From Toxonevra muliebris (lineage: Eukaryota; Arthropoda; Insecta; Diptera; Pallopteridae): a stretch of 64,000 nt of DNA. The position numbers and the translations under genes are program-made. The notes beneath the pieces are model-generated. The model made no database searches and was not told the origin of the DNA. It saw nothing but the letters and a program-made list of their open reading frames with translations. Where the stretch lies: positions 434,001-498,000 of the forward strand of contig CAVNUY010000005.1 in assembly GCA_963691655.1 (NCBI GenBank), written 5' to 3'. Shown piece by piece: positions 1-9,369 of the stretch (position 1 is its first letter; every line of letters starts with the position of its first letter).

Positions 1-71
1 TGAAATATTACACGCCGGTCATCACCCTTCGCTTTCTCGTTGATTACTGTCATCGTGTTGATATCGATAAA

Positions 72-470
72 TTAAGGTATTGATCGACGCAGTGATGCAA
101 TTTGTTGTGACACATGGCATAAGTAAATATATAGGTCAGAGTTTGGTGGTATGTAAGAGCAGGTGATAAAAAGATAACGGTTTCCGAGCTGAATGCGAAC
201 ACAGATAAATTCGTAGTGATAAACGTCTGATAGGATAGTTTGTTCAGATGAATATAGAGTATTCACAGCAATTAAGACCCCTCCATCAATTTTAGAAAGA
301 CGATCTCTCCTATAAATTTGGAAGGTGTCACAGAGTATTTCGGTACTAAAAACGCTTGGTTTAAGCCAGGTTTCAGTGAACACTAAAATTTGGTGCGTAC
401 ACCCAAAACTTTTTAAATAAATATCGTTAAGCTTCGTATTTAAACCACGAACATTTTGGTAAAGAATCAC
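72..470 (-). pseudogene. LINE ORF2, N-terminal endonuclease fragment
   Basis: Start of the second ORF of a non-LTR retrotransposon; this domain nicks target DNA to prime reverse transcription. The 132-residue fragment shows apurinic-endonuclease (APE) hallmarks in order: a YQNVRGLNTK box near the N-terminus, FTETWL carrying the catalytic Glu near residue 32, a YRRDR-GGV segment, and a SYIPP box near residue 105. It lies 3' of the ORF1 remains on the same strand, the normal LINE order. The frame closes at 72 and I could not follow the rest of the endonuclease or any RT into 1-71, so it is broken or leaves the window. The endonuclease style and PHD-finger ORF1 suggest the CR1/Jockey group; the exact clade is uncertain. 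Confidence 0.75.
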
Positions 471-481
471 TAGTTCTTCTG

Positions 482-1359
482 TCAGTTTTTTGAAGCAGAA
501 GGACGAGTAATCCGTACCACATTTTCAGAAATAGGTTTCGGTTTTTGTATAAACTCCCGAACAATCACTCCTTCCGTCCAAAAATTTCCTTTGACAATTT
601 GTTCAAAATATCTATCCGGCACATTAATTTTAGACGAGGAAATATTTCGATCATAAGAAAAATTAAATTTATATACGGAGAAGTCGGATAATTCAATTTT
701 CGAATCTATATAATATTTAATGTCCTCCACAGTAGTATCATTTGCAAATCTGGAAACAAACACGAATTTCTTCGAAAGAATCACCACAAGTTTCCTAGGA
801 ACAGTTTTAAGCTGGGTCTTATTCAACAAGCCGGCTACTGGGGTAACGTCAGGAATACCAAAGGCGTGTTTGACAACAACTCAATGCCTCTAGCCACAGG
901 GATTATCTCAGCCTCCAAAGGCTCAGGAGTTGCCCAGGTTGCGGGAGACATAGGGTTGTCCTCAATCAAAATAGTTGGAGTAGATGGTTTATCTCCAACT
1001 ATTTTGTTGCCACGCAAAACCATGTTTAAACTCTTTTTCTTTGGTGATGCAGTATCCTGAAGAGCAGCAAAGCTATTGAAAAGGGTTTCGTAATGTTTGA
1101 ATTTATCAACCAATACGGACAGATCTTTACCAATGTCATTAAAACCGTCCCTGGTAGTCTTAAAAAACTTGAAGAGATTAACTTCCGTTGATCTGCATTT
1201 TAAACAAGACCAATGCAGCCCTTTTCCCTCAATTATGTTGTCAAGAATCCTACCAGACAAACCAGCGCATTTAATATGGACAAGATCGTCACATAGCCAA
1301 CACGAGACAAAACGCTCAGATTCAGCCTTTAAAACACAATTTGGATAAACACACGTCAT
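482..1359 (-). pseudogene. LINE ORF1 (PHD-finger nucleic-acid-binding protein), frameshifted
   Basis: ORF1 of the same LINE, read from 1359 downwards. The first 174 residues begin with a Cys/His-rich PHD-like finger (C3, C8, C20, C23, H28, C31, C52, C55), then a helical stretch that could be a coiled coil. Such fingers are known in ORF1 proteins of CR1/Jockey-type elements. The frame closes at 835, and a second segment in another frame (829 to 482, 115 residues) carries the C-terminal domain, ending about 10 bp before ORF2. The two overlap in meaning around 835-870, so one indel separates them. ORF1 and ORF2 are adjacent and collinear. Non-functional as it stands. Confidence 0.65.
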
Positions 1360-1852
1360 AATTAATTTTAAAAAATCAGAAATTTAAGTTTATGTATAAT
1401 GTTAAAAAGTGATACTATAATTATAAAAAGCACTGTAAAGTGGTACTATAATTATAAAAAGCACTGTGATGTAAACAACCACTGTAAAGAAGACCAAATT
1501 ATGTATAAAGGAAAAAAGTTAACGGAAATTTATGAGAGAGATATAGCAAAAGAAAAAATTAATGCACAAAAAATGAAAATGCTGTTTAAAAATAAAACTT
1601 ATCTTTTGTTAAATGATGATGATAGTGAGACACGACACAACAAAAACCATTCAAATCGATTTAAACAATTTTTAGCACAAATATAAATAAGAGTTATAAA
1701 AAAAATCACGAGCACTTTGAAACACGTCTTTATGCAAAGAATTATTCTCTCCAAGCAAAAGCAAGGTCTTTGTTTTTATTTTAAAACATTTTTACTTATA
1801 AATATAAGTGTATGAAAAATATATGTTTACAATATTTTCAATCTAATAAAAC
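1360..1852. other. A+T-rich spacer between LINE and piggyBac remains
   Basis: No gene is supported. It holds a direct repeat of about 31 bp (1409-1439 and 1440-1470, differing at a few positions) and probably the 5' UTR of the LINE. A 95-codon plus-strand frame at 1399-1686 is Lys/Asn-rich, matches nothing I know and starts inside the direct repeat, so I treat it as chance. The 3' end of the piggyBac element should lie near 1800-1850, but no TTAA-flanked terminus was seen there. Confidence 0.5.
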
Positions 1853-3670
1853 TTATATTTTAGAATTGTCTTTAGTATAAGAGCCAGCAAAACAATTTAT
1901 GCAGAATCCAACATCGTACTTGCTGCAAGCTGTGCTTCCACTTGTTTTGCACAAATCGCCAGCGCAACGTCTCCGTTTATAGGTATTACACTTAGAAGCA
2001 CATCCAGGCCGTTTGGGTTTTTGTCCGTAATGCTTGCAATAGAAAATGGCTATTTCACGTCGCAACTCCATTTGAGACATTTTCGATTTTTCATTGCGAT
2101 GTAGCTGCCAAGCATTTTGTACACACACATCGAGAAGCCAAGTAAAAATGCTGCTCCACCATTTTGTTCCTCTGTATGCAACACGATAAAGGCTCACGTT
2201 TTGATCTAAGCGGTCAACTCTGCACATATTGTTGTTATACTCTACCACTACACAAGGACGTGTGACTTTTATTTTCTTTCTTTCGTCTTTGGAGTATCGA
2301 AAATCTTTAGACATCCGATCAACGCTGAAACCTGTTGATGTCATGGAAACCACTGAATTATCTACTCATTTAGTCAAATGTTTACCACAATCTTTGTCAA
2401 TAACAGAAACATAAAATCCTCTCTTTTCTTTTTTCTTTATTGTTTTCTTATCAGCCTGCGGGCATGTTTTTGGTATGCACGAATAGTTCCGGTAGATGTA
2501 TATCCTCTTTTTTCAAATGGTGGAGCAGCGGAAAGCTTGTAAATAAATTATCAAAATAAAATGAGAATGGTAAATTCAGCGACATCATCAATCATATTAA
2601 TTAAAGGAGCAGAACATTTTCCAAAGCACTCTTCATATCTCTTATTTGAGGGGGGATTCTGGCCTTGATAATTTTAAAAATTTATCAAATAGCCACTCGT
2701 TGTGCAGAGAGACCAAACTTTATAGCCAAATCTGAGCGGTTTTCCTTATATAAATTGCTAACAACCGTGCTTCCCAAAATATGAAATCATATCATCATCA
2801 TGCTGATCTTTTTTAACATGTTAGCTTTTAAGTGGTCTGTAATCGGCCGAAGTTTCCACATTTTGTCACCACTTCGATTTTCTTTGTCCGTGTTGGCAAA
2901 ATGTAAGTTAGAACATATTTCAATAAAACGATCTCGACGCATGCTATTGACAACAAGACAATTCTTCAAATATCATCGATACTCCACATATCCCTCATCC
3001 TTGCTGGAGTATTATATCCTGTGATAAGAAGAATTTCAATAAACGTACGCAGCTCTTCTGGAGTAATTTGAGGATTTTTTTCCCCCGGAAAGCTGCATAT
3101 TCGTTGGATTTGTCGGCGATGTGCTGAATCAATATATCATCGAAAAACTTCTCGAACTGTTCTTGAGGATTTAATTGGCGGCAGTTTTTATAATTAGCTT
3201 GAGGAAATATTGATATCAAGGCGATATTTTGCTCCTTTACCCAAAGTGAAGTTCGTGTCTTTGTTAGCTGATGGTAGTGGGCATGACGAAGTTTTAGGAG
3301 TTACCTTTTTAAGCGATGTTAAGGTTGACGGTGACTCGGATCTTGTACTATTATCTAGCAAACTAATGTTCAAATTTTCATGTGAGTTATTTATAACATC
3401 AATTAGTACTTCTGATATATTTTTATAATCGTTTTCCTTATTCTCGTTGCAATCAGAAATAAGGCGTCGACCGTTTCGGAACAATTCGCAGTTTGATTTC
3501 AGCTGAGCGGCACATACGTTGTCGGGTGTTCCACCTTCATCTTCTTCAGCATCGTCATCACCGCTAATTTCACCATCGTTTTCTGGTGATTGAATATAAA
3601 TTGCTCCCATTTCATCATCATTGTCTTCGTCAAGCTCTTCAATGAAGTCTAATGCCTCACTGGGTGCCAA
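1853..3670 (-). pseudogene. piggyBac transposase, multiply broken
   Basis: Cut-and-paste transposase of the piggyBac (DDE_Tnp_1_7) superfamily, read from the Met at 3670. Pieces in order: an acidic N-terminus (3670-3194); the start of the catalytic fold with PQEQFEKFFDDIL and SNEYA (3219-2995, another frame); a segment with RRDRFIEI, LHFA and WKLRP (2969-2787); a region near 2735 that reads LCTTSGYL where the family usually has an Asp; FYFDNLFTS near 2540 with the second Asp; and 2353-1853 with VDRLDQ (third Asp) and a C-terminal Cys cluster (CASKC, CAGDLC, CINC) typical of the piggyBac zinc-binding tail. Several stops and frameshifts make it non-functional. Total length of about 600 residues fits the family. 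The 5' terminus is probably at 4101. Confidence 0.85.
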
Positions 3671-4105
3671 TTTTCTGCAACAAATATAAAAATTTCAAAA
3701 ATTCTTATGTAAAAAAAAATCCTATGGAGGGCCTGGTGTTACCATGTGGTAACGCATACGTTTAACTCAGGAAAATTGTATGAAAATTTTTTTATGTACA
3801 AATTAAATTCCACTAATTGATTATATAATTTTCATAAAACACTGACCACAACTTACTTTTTTATGTAATCCAATTTTTAACTTTTTCACAACTTTTTTTC
3901 CGCACTTTCAAAAATTGACTGGCCTATTTCAAACGACTTACAAAAATGATTTGAAACTTTATAAAATGGTAAACAGGTGTCTATGTATCGCAAATAAATG
4001 TTTTTTTTTTTTTGTAACATTTTTGAATGACTGGATTGCTACGTTGCTTTGAGTCCTGCTATATTTTGCGTTACCATATGGTAACGCCAGGATTATTCGG
4101 GTTAA
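3671..4105 (-). mobile_element. piggyBac 5' terminal region with palindromic inverted repeats and TTAA
   Basis: Upstream region of the piggyBac pseudogene, reaching a TTAA at 4102-4105, the canonical piggyBac target duplication. Reading inward on the minus strand the tip begins CCCGAATAATCCTGGCG. A 24-bp motif occurs twice in inverted orientation (3732-3755 and 4069-4092, about three mismatches); each copy contains a near-palindrome, GTTACCATGTGGTAAC or GTTACCATATGGTAAC. The poly-T at 4001-4013 inside this region is where the tandem array begins, so the last 92 bp (4014-4105) recur at the start of every unit (10906-10997 in unit 2, and so on). The matching 3' terminus was not found. Confidence 0.6.
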
Positions 4106-4136
4106 TGGCTGAAATTAATATACAATATTCCGCTAA

Positions 4137-4792
4137 GGGTGATGTTACACGATCAATGTTTTGCTGTCAAACAATGCAATTGTTGTTGCTTTGAAAAATG
4201 AACACTGAGCAAAAAAGAGGATGAACACATTTCACTTCAAATTTTTTTACCGTTAAAAAAAACCTGCATGACTTCAAATAAAATGGGGTTGCTGCAGATA
4301 CATTGTTGTATTTTACTGGAAAATATTAATATTTAATGGAAAATACTACACTTTTTACTTACTTATAAATATATTTTTCTCCATGCCACCCTTTGCGTTG
4401 TTTGGCTCTTGTTTTTTTGTAAAAATGAGTACTGTTTAAAAAAATACTTAATAATTTTTATGAAAACATGGTAATTCAATGGCCAAGTAACAAAGTGGCG
4501 GAGTTTATTTTAATAGTTCGCAAATTTTAAAGATTATTTTTCTGCGGTTTTCATATATAAATGCAATCTTTTTTTGTATAATGTTGCTATTTCCACCAAA
4601 ATTACCTCATATTGTCATTATAATTATTTTCCATCCAATTGTTGAATTTTCATTCATTTCAAAATAAAATTAAATACTTTTTAGTTGGAAAACATTGGAA
4701 CATTCAGCAAAAAACTGATAGTGTAACAGGGCATTAAACAAAACGATGAAAAGAGAGTAAAACCAGAAAACATTGACCCTGTAACATCAGCC
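4137..4792. mobile_element. Harbinger-like MITE, complete only in unit 1
   Basis: A 656-bp A+T-rich segment without coding capacity, flanked by direct TAA copies (4134-4136 and 4793-4795). Its ends are inverted repeats: the left starts GGGTGATGTTACACGATCAA and the right, on the minus strand, GGCTGATGTTACAGGGTCAA, followed by shared ATGTTTT. A TWA 3-bp duplication with GG-starting termini is the PIF/Harbinger signature. In units 2-8 only the left part survives: 11029-11586, 17505-18062, 23863-24420, 30239-30796, 36537-37094, 42928-43485 and 49369-49926, all cut at the same point after TTAGTTGGAAAA. Confidence 0.6.
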
Positions 4793-5472
4793 TAATGAAT
4801 GCGTCTATTTATTGGCTCATCCAAAAGAAGCTTAAAACCGTGCTTCTTTACTTTGATAACACTAAGGCATCGATTCCGATAGCATATTGAAACGGCATGA
4901 AAGAAAATTATTAACCATGAAATTAAATATGAAGTATATAATTGGCGCATTTGTTGTAATTTGAAAGTGATTGCATTTCTCACAGGTATTTCTATTTATT
5001 GTTGAATGTCAAATAAAATCCACAAATTGCTTACTTCCTCGCATTAATTTAACTAATTAATGTTTATTTTGCAATGTATAATAAGTTTTCAGTTTAGAAA
5101 GACACCAGTTCACTGCGTATAAAAGGTAAACATTTGAATGATTTTTGGAATTTGGGCTTATTTCTACTAAAACTAAGTTTACAGATTTTTGTTGTTCAGT
5201 GACGTATAGTAAAATTTCATGGGCAACATATTTCTTGAACATATTAACCCTCTATCAACCCTCGTTATGGGTCAAAGTAACTTTTTTCGAAAAGAGCAAA
5301 AAAGACCCATAATGGTGCGCGCCAAAGGGTTAATATGTTTGAGGAAATTTTCTACGGAACAAGCTCTGATGCAAAACTAACAAGTTGTTTTATGGTTTAT
5401 TATACTTAATCTATTAGAAATGGGCAAACTTTAGGCCCGTGTAAAAAGAAAAATAGACGTAAAATTTGAAAA
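4793..5472. other. Unit 1-specific spacer
   Basis: A+T-rich sequence that, up to about 5405, is absent from all other units, where about 30 unrelated bases join the Harbinger fragment directly to the shared sequence beginning AGAAATGGGC. Two short minus-strand frames (4792-4983 and 5057-5242) resemble no family I can name. The TTAA MITE at 5244-5333 lies inside. From about 5406 onward the sequence is shared by all units. Confidence 0.5.
5244..5333. mobile_element. 90-bp TTAA-flanked MITE
   Basis: A short segment bounded by TTAA at both ends (5244-5247 and 5330-5333). Inside are CCCT-starting imperfect inverted repeats that converge on a shared TTATGGGTC motif. TTAA plus CCCT is the termini style of piggyBac-type MITEs. 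The inverted symmetry also extends outwards about 15 bp on each side, so the true element could be somewhat larger. Present only in unit 1. Confidence 0.5.
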
Positions 5473-5477
5473 CGCCG

Positions 5478-6750
5478 CACGTGCTCAAAATTCTAAAATT
5501 CGTTTTTTTCTACCAAACTACATTTTTTAAGTAAATTTTAGATGATTTAACCCATTTGTGACCAAAGCAACATAAACTTATTACAATTTTACTCCAAACT
5601 CATTTAAATATAATTTTTAAAGTAAATTTTAAATTATTTAACCTATTGGTGACCAATGTAACATCAATTTAACAAATTTTTGTATTTTGAAACTTTCTGT
5701 ATAATTTAAAGGAAGCTTTCTTAGTCAAACCTTTATGCATATAAAAAAGTTTAATTAAATGATTCAATTTCGTTTAGTTTTATTTTGGTATAGCAGTGTA
5801 CTTTTTATATAATCAAATTTAAGTAAAACTAACTAATAGCATTAATACAAACTAAAAATTAAATATGAAATAATAGATAATTAAAAAAACAAATCAAGAA
5901 AAATTCAAATATATAAGATGTAAAAGATAAAAAATTATAATAATTGTACTATTTCAGCTTCTAATTGCTAATCAGCTTAAGGTTCTATATCAGATGTGCT
6001 TAAGCCTAGCTCCACTTCCAATATATCTAAAAAAAAATGGTCTTGTATTGTGGTCAAGCGGTAAGGTGCGCATGCAGCTTATTAGAGGGTCGGAGGAAAC
6101 AAAAATCGATTGAAAACGTCTTCTAAATCTTAAGGTTAACTTTAAAAGCTTACTTTTTTATAAAAACTGAAAAAATCTATGCACTTTTAATTTATTCTTA
6201 AACAAAATCAAAAATTTTCTTTTAAAAAAAAGGAGGCAATTTTTTTAAAACCATTTTATTTTCGAAAGGGCATATTGATTGGGCTTTTATCTTTAGATAC
6301 TAATTACCGAATGTTTGAGTATTATTGTGGTATTAATACATCCCCAATCATTTTGCTCGTTCGAAAAAAAATTGATGTTAAAAATTTACTTTAAAAAAAT
6401 TTGAGACAAGTTGAAGTTTTTGCAAATAAAAAAAAAAAAAATTGGTAATTATTTGCATACCGCTCTAACGGAAACAAGAAGAATTTTTGAGATAACTTTA
6501 ACGAAAACTTTGTAATAACAACACAAAGTTCATATAACATTGATTAGGTTGGTCATATTAAAAAAAAATGGGAAACATTTTTCTAGTTTAACACTTCATA
6601 TCTCCTATACTATAAAAGGCAGAAAGTTGAATTCTTCCCTATCGATGCACCAATTATTTATGAATATAATGGCGTTTAAAATTTGTTTCTAAACTTATTT
6701 TTGGAAAATCGACTTTTGAGCACCCACTTATATGGAGCGGTCCCAGTGTG
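5478..6750. mobile_element. Transib-like element, unit 1 (left terminus damaged)
   Basis: Copy of the 1.3-kb Transib-like element described at 11684-12980. The 5-bp duplication CGCCG is kept on both sides (5473-5477 and 6751-6755), and the right terminus is complete. On the left only CAC of the heptamer remains, because 24 bp of the terminal repeat are deleted. The interior holds the same A+T-rich, non-coding sequence, including a diverged tandem duplication (about 5514-5665) and a tRNA A-box-like string at 6051. Confidence 0.6.
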
Positions 6751-6755
6751 CGCCG

Positions 6756-7429
6756 TCACAAGTATAATTTTTTTCTCGAGTTCTATTATAATCTACTTTC
6801 AGAACCTTGTTATTTTTTTGTGTGTTGAAGTGCGTTACATTAGGTCTGTTCCCGTACTTTTTAGGAAAAGTCTGGTAAAATGAGAGTAAACAAAAAGCAC
6901 TATCTGCAATAGACAAAAATGTACGAAAGGACGGGAACGTACAAAACCACTTTTCTAGCACGAAACAAAACGTCAAATTGCTAAATACAAAAAACAAAGT
7001 GTCTGTGATATTTAATAAAATAAATTATTAAATCTTTCAAGAAAATAAATAAATAATAAGGAAATTAAACATAAATTGTTCGCCTGACTACTTCAGTAGA
7101 ATCTTCTGGTTCACAGTCACTAGTTGCATTATTCAGAAAAAGCAGAAGCTCCTACAGCATCAGAAGTTGGACAAATACTTGTGTTATTAATCTGTGAAAA
7201 ATATAGCTAAAAATTAGCAAATATTCAATTAATACATTTTCAAAAGCCTTTTAAACATTTTCCATTTTAAATAAAACTTATTTTTCTAAAAATTCTTTTG
7301 TTCGCGCTAATCTGGCTCCACTCTTTATTTTGACATTTGCACATCTTTTTTTGTAATAAAGGAACAATTAAACTAAACGTTACAGAAAATACACATCCGC
7401 TTAAGAAAAGTTATTTATCCGCATCATTC
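6756..7429 (+). other. Probable BEL/Pao 5' LTR or leader region, unit 1
   Basis: The stretch between the Transib-like insertion and the BEL primer binding site. By position it should hold the 5' LTR of the BEL element, and a CCGCA six bases before the primer site could be its end, but no second LTR copy is in the unit, so its start cannot be fixed. Opposed short frames of 60-92 codons recur here in every unit, but they overlap the Transib terminus and match no family. The matching region recurs in units 2-8; units 7 and 8 share a 35-bp deletion in it and unit 5 lacks about 61 bp near its end. Confidence 0.4.
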
Positions 7430-7447
7430 TGGTCCTTCGAGCCGGAT
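7430..7447 (+). promoter_or_regulatory. BEL/Pao primer binding site (tRNA-Tyr)
   Basis: TGGTCCTTCGAGCCGGAT is an 18-base complement of the 3' end of tRNA-Tyr including CCA, as I recall that tRNA. It would prime minus-strand synthesis of the BEL retrotransposon whose gag begins 132 bp downstream. Copies are at 13669, 20145, 26503, 32819, 39194, 45535 and 51977 (start positions); the unit 8 copy has one C-to-T change. Confidence 0.7.
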
Positions 7448-7578
7448 CGTGCCTTATTTGCTTAAATTAAATAAAGAATCGGTCCGCACAAAATACATAC
7501 AATATTTTCAATATATTGTAATATTTAATTTGATATAGCCGCGTGCGCGAAACATAACCTAACATAACCTATTGCGCA

Positions 7579-8890
7579 ATGACTAAAGTTAAAGTCCGCG
7601 ATTCGGCATTAAATGCCATAAAGCGTTATTTGCAAACGAGTAAAGGTGATACGCTTTCATTGGACATTGAAGCCATCGACACGTATGCCGAATTACTCGA
7701 CGAGCAATGGTTGCGCTTCTGTTAAGCCCAACAGGAGGTAGAAGTCTCGTGTGGAGACGCATATGCTGCAGTTGAAGAAAAGTCGCGTATACTGGCTGAG
7801 AAGTGGTTACCACTGCAAAGTCTAATTTCAAACGCCTCACCAAAATGCACACACAATTTCCAAGAGCAAGCCCGCCCGCTGCAATTACTTCAGTCGCTCA
7901 GCTACCAAAATTGCAGCTACCTACATTTAGTGGTAACCAGCATTTGTCTTTGAAGTCCAGCAAAGACTGTGGAAGACCTAAGTAACCATAATTTCACAAC
8001 AAAAGGTTTCTATCAAGCTCCATTATAATTCGGACGCCAAAGGGTTAACTACATCAAAATCTATTGTGAAATGAAGAGACTTAACAACTTGGTCATTTTA
8101 TTCGCATACGTTAAACTAGCTGGCGAATAAAACGCAGCTATTATTTGTCATTACAGATAACCTCGTTAAACATTTGTAAAACAACAGGTTTTTAGATGAA
8201 GAATTTATATTAATTTCTTAACTTAAATAACTTTGAGCCATGTTATTGACTTATATTGAGTCTCACAGTAATCTGTTAAACTTATTCAAATGAATGAATT
8301 AATGTATTTTATTAACTTTATTAATATTAATAGACTGAATTACTATTACTGATATTACTATATTTTGATTTATTGAATAAAATAATACAAGAAAATTGAT
8401 ACATTGTGCTTAATTTGAAACTTAGCACATTTTTCCACAATCTAGCAAAATTTTACATCCAAATCTACCACCTTTAAAAAATTTTTAGTCCCATCACTGG
8501 TGGTAACCCCATCGATTGGCTCAGTTTCAAAGATGCGTTGCATTCTCTCGAGCAACTAAAAACTCATCTTTCGGATTGCAGAAATTGCATTACCTTCGAA
8601 ATTGCCTAAAAGGTGAAAGCTCTATTTTCCATCGAAAAGGTTACTAAAGACACTGGTAAGGCAATCAAAGGCGTGCTAAATTTGACTTTTTAGCACTCAG
8701 CTCTTTACGCACGTTAGGGCGGCCGGTTGACCTCTGGGTCGCTTGGCTGGTATACATGACAGTATCATACGTAGCATACGAAACTCGCAAAACAGTGGGA
8801 GCTGTCTCTGATTAACGATCAATGGCCTACATTTGAGGATTTAATAAAGTTTTTTAGAAACTCGAGCACGCTCGCTGGAAATGCTACCAG
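7579..8890 (+). pseudogene. BEL/Pao gag, broken, split by hAT insertion (unit 1)
   Basis: Capsid-region remains of a BEL/Pao retrotransposon. An ATG at 7579 opens 48 codons typical of the BEL gag N-terminus (AELLDEQWLRFC), then a stop just before AQQEVE. The frame continues to about 7800, shifts, and carries LPKLQLPTFSG at about 7908-7931, the best-known BEL gag motif. A 562-bp insertion follows (7938-8499). Gag resumes with WLSFKDALHSL, then KLHYLRNCLK, GRPVDLWV, ETRK and WPTFED in shifting frames, ending near 8890. Stops and frameshifts exclude function. The protease and the rest of gag are missing before the RT fragment at 9370. Confidence 0.85.
7938..8499. mobile_element. hAT-like non-autonomous insertion in gag, unit 1
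   Basis: Flanked by exact 8-bp direct repeats GTGGTAAC (7930-7937 and 8500-8507), which fit the hAT target preference nTnnnnAn. Taking out the insert with one repeat leaves gag continuous in frame across the join. The ends read CAG and CTG; the right end on the minus strand is CAGTGATGGGAC, a typical hAT start, while the left end matches it poorly beyond CAG. There is no transposase. This copy is shorter than those in other units (562 versus about 800 bp) because of an internal 239-bp loss after position 7962. Confidence 0.65.
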
Positions 8891-9369
8891 CAACAACATA
8901 CTTCACATAAATGCTTGTAAAAACTTTAATTTTAAGATAGAGGAAAAATGTAAATAGCAAAATTGTTTATATCTTTAAGCTTAACAACTTTCTTTCTGAC
9001 ATCAAATTCGTATGTGTCGAAATAAAGAAATTTCTTAATAGCTCCTGAAGACTCTATTGTTCCGACTTCAGGTCCATATTATGGACCGACCATAAATTAC
9101 TATGAAACAGAAAATTGAAATCTTGTTGCACTATGTTTTTTTATTTGATTAAAATAAAAGAATAAATGGTTTTTGTATAGATGTATAAAATGCTATAGTT
9201 TCGTAAGTTATGTCTTTTCCATGAACAAATGTATGCTTAAAATTTTCAAATTAAGTTCTCTATAAACTAACTTTTTGTCACCCACATAAATATTTTGAGA
9301 TTAAGGGCTTCAAAGTTGAAATTCGTTTGAAAAAGACGATGCCTATTTTCGATTATAACAGATTATACA
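8891..9369 (+). other. Spacer between BEL gag and RT pieces, unit 1
   Basis: A+T-rich; no gene. It contains a perfect 8-bp stem with one-base loop, GGTCCATATTATGGACC, at 9072-9088. The last 40 bases (MPIFDYNRLYNGK in one frame) look like the start of the BEL pol segment preceding the GHMELV box. Protease and zinc-knuckle regions of the parent element are absent. The same spacer recurs in units 2-8. Confidence 0.5.

Noticed and set aside
1399..1686. 95-codon plus-strand frame
   Set aside because: Lys/Asn-rich composition expected in A+T-rich DNA, begins within a direct repeat, no recognisable domain.
2229..2414. Plus-strand frames across the piggyBac pseudogene (also 2800-3024 and 3210-3428)
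   Set aside because: Antisense shadows of the transposase remains.
4792..5242. Two minus-strand frames of 61-63 codons in unit 1
   Set aside because: No family resemblance beyond a vague piggyBac-like string; absent from other units.
6728..6997. Overlapping frames of 60-92 codons on both strands, recurring in all units
   Set aside because: They run across the Transib-like terminus and its flank, match no family, and are conserved only because the units are recent copies of each other.
7553..7572. ACATAACCTA repeated twice, resembling the insect telomere repeat CCTAA
   Set aside because: Only two copies with a 10-bp period inside the BEL leader; not a telomeric tract.
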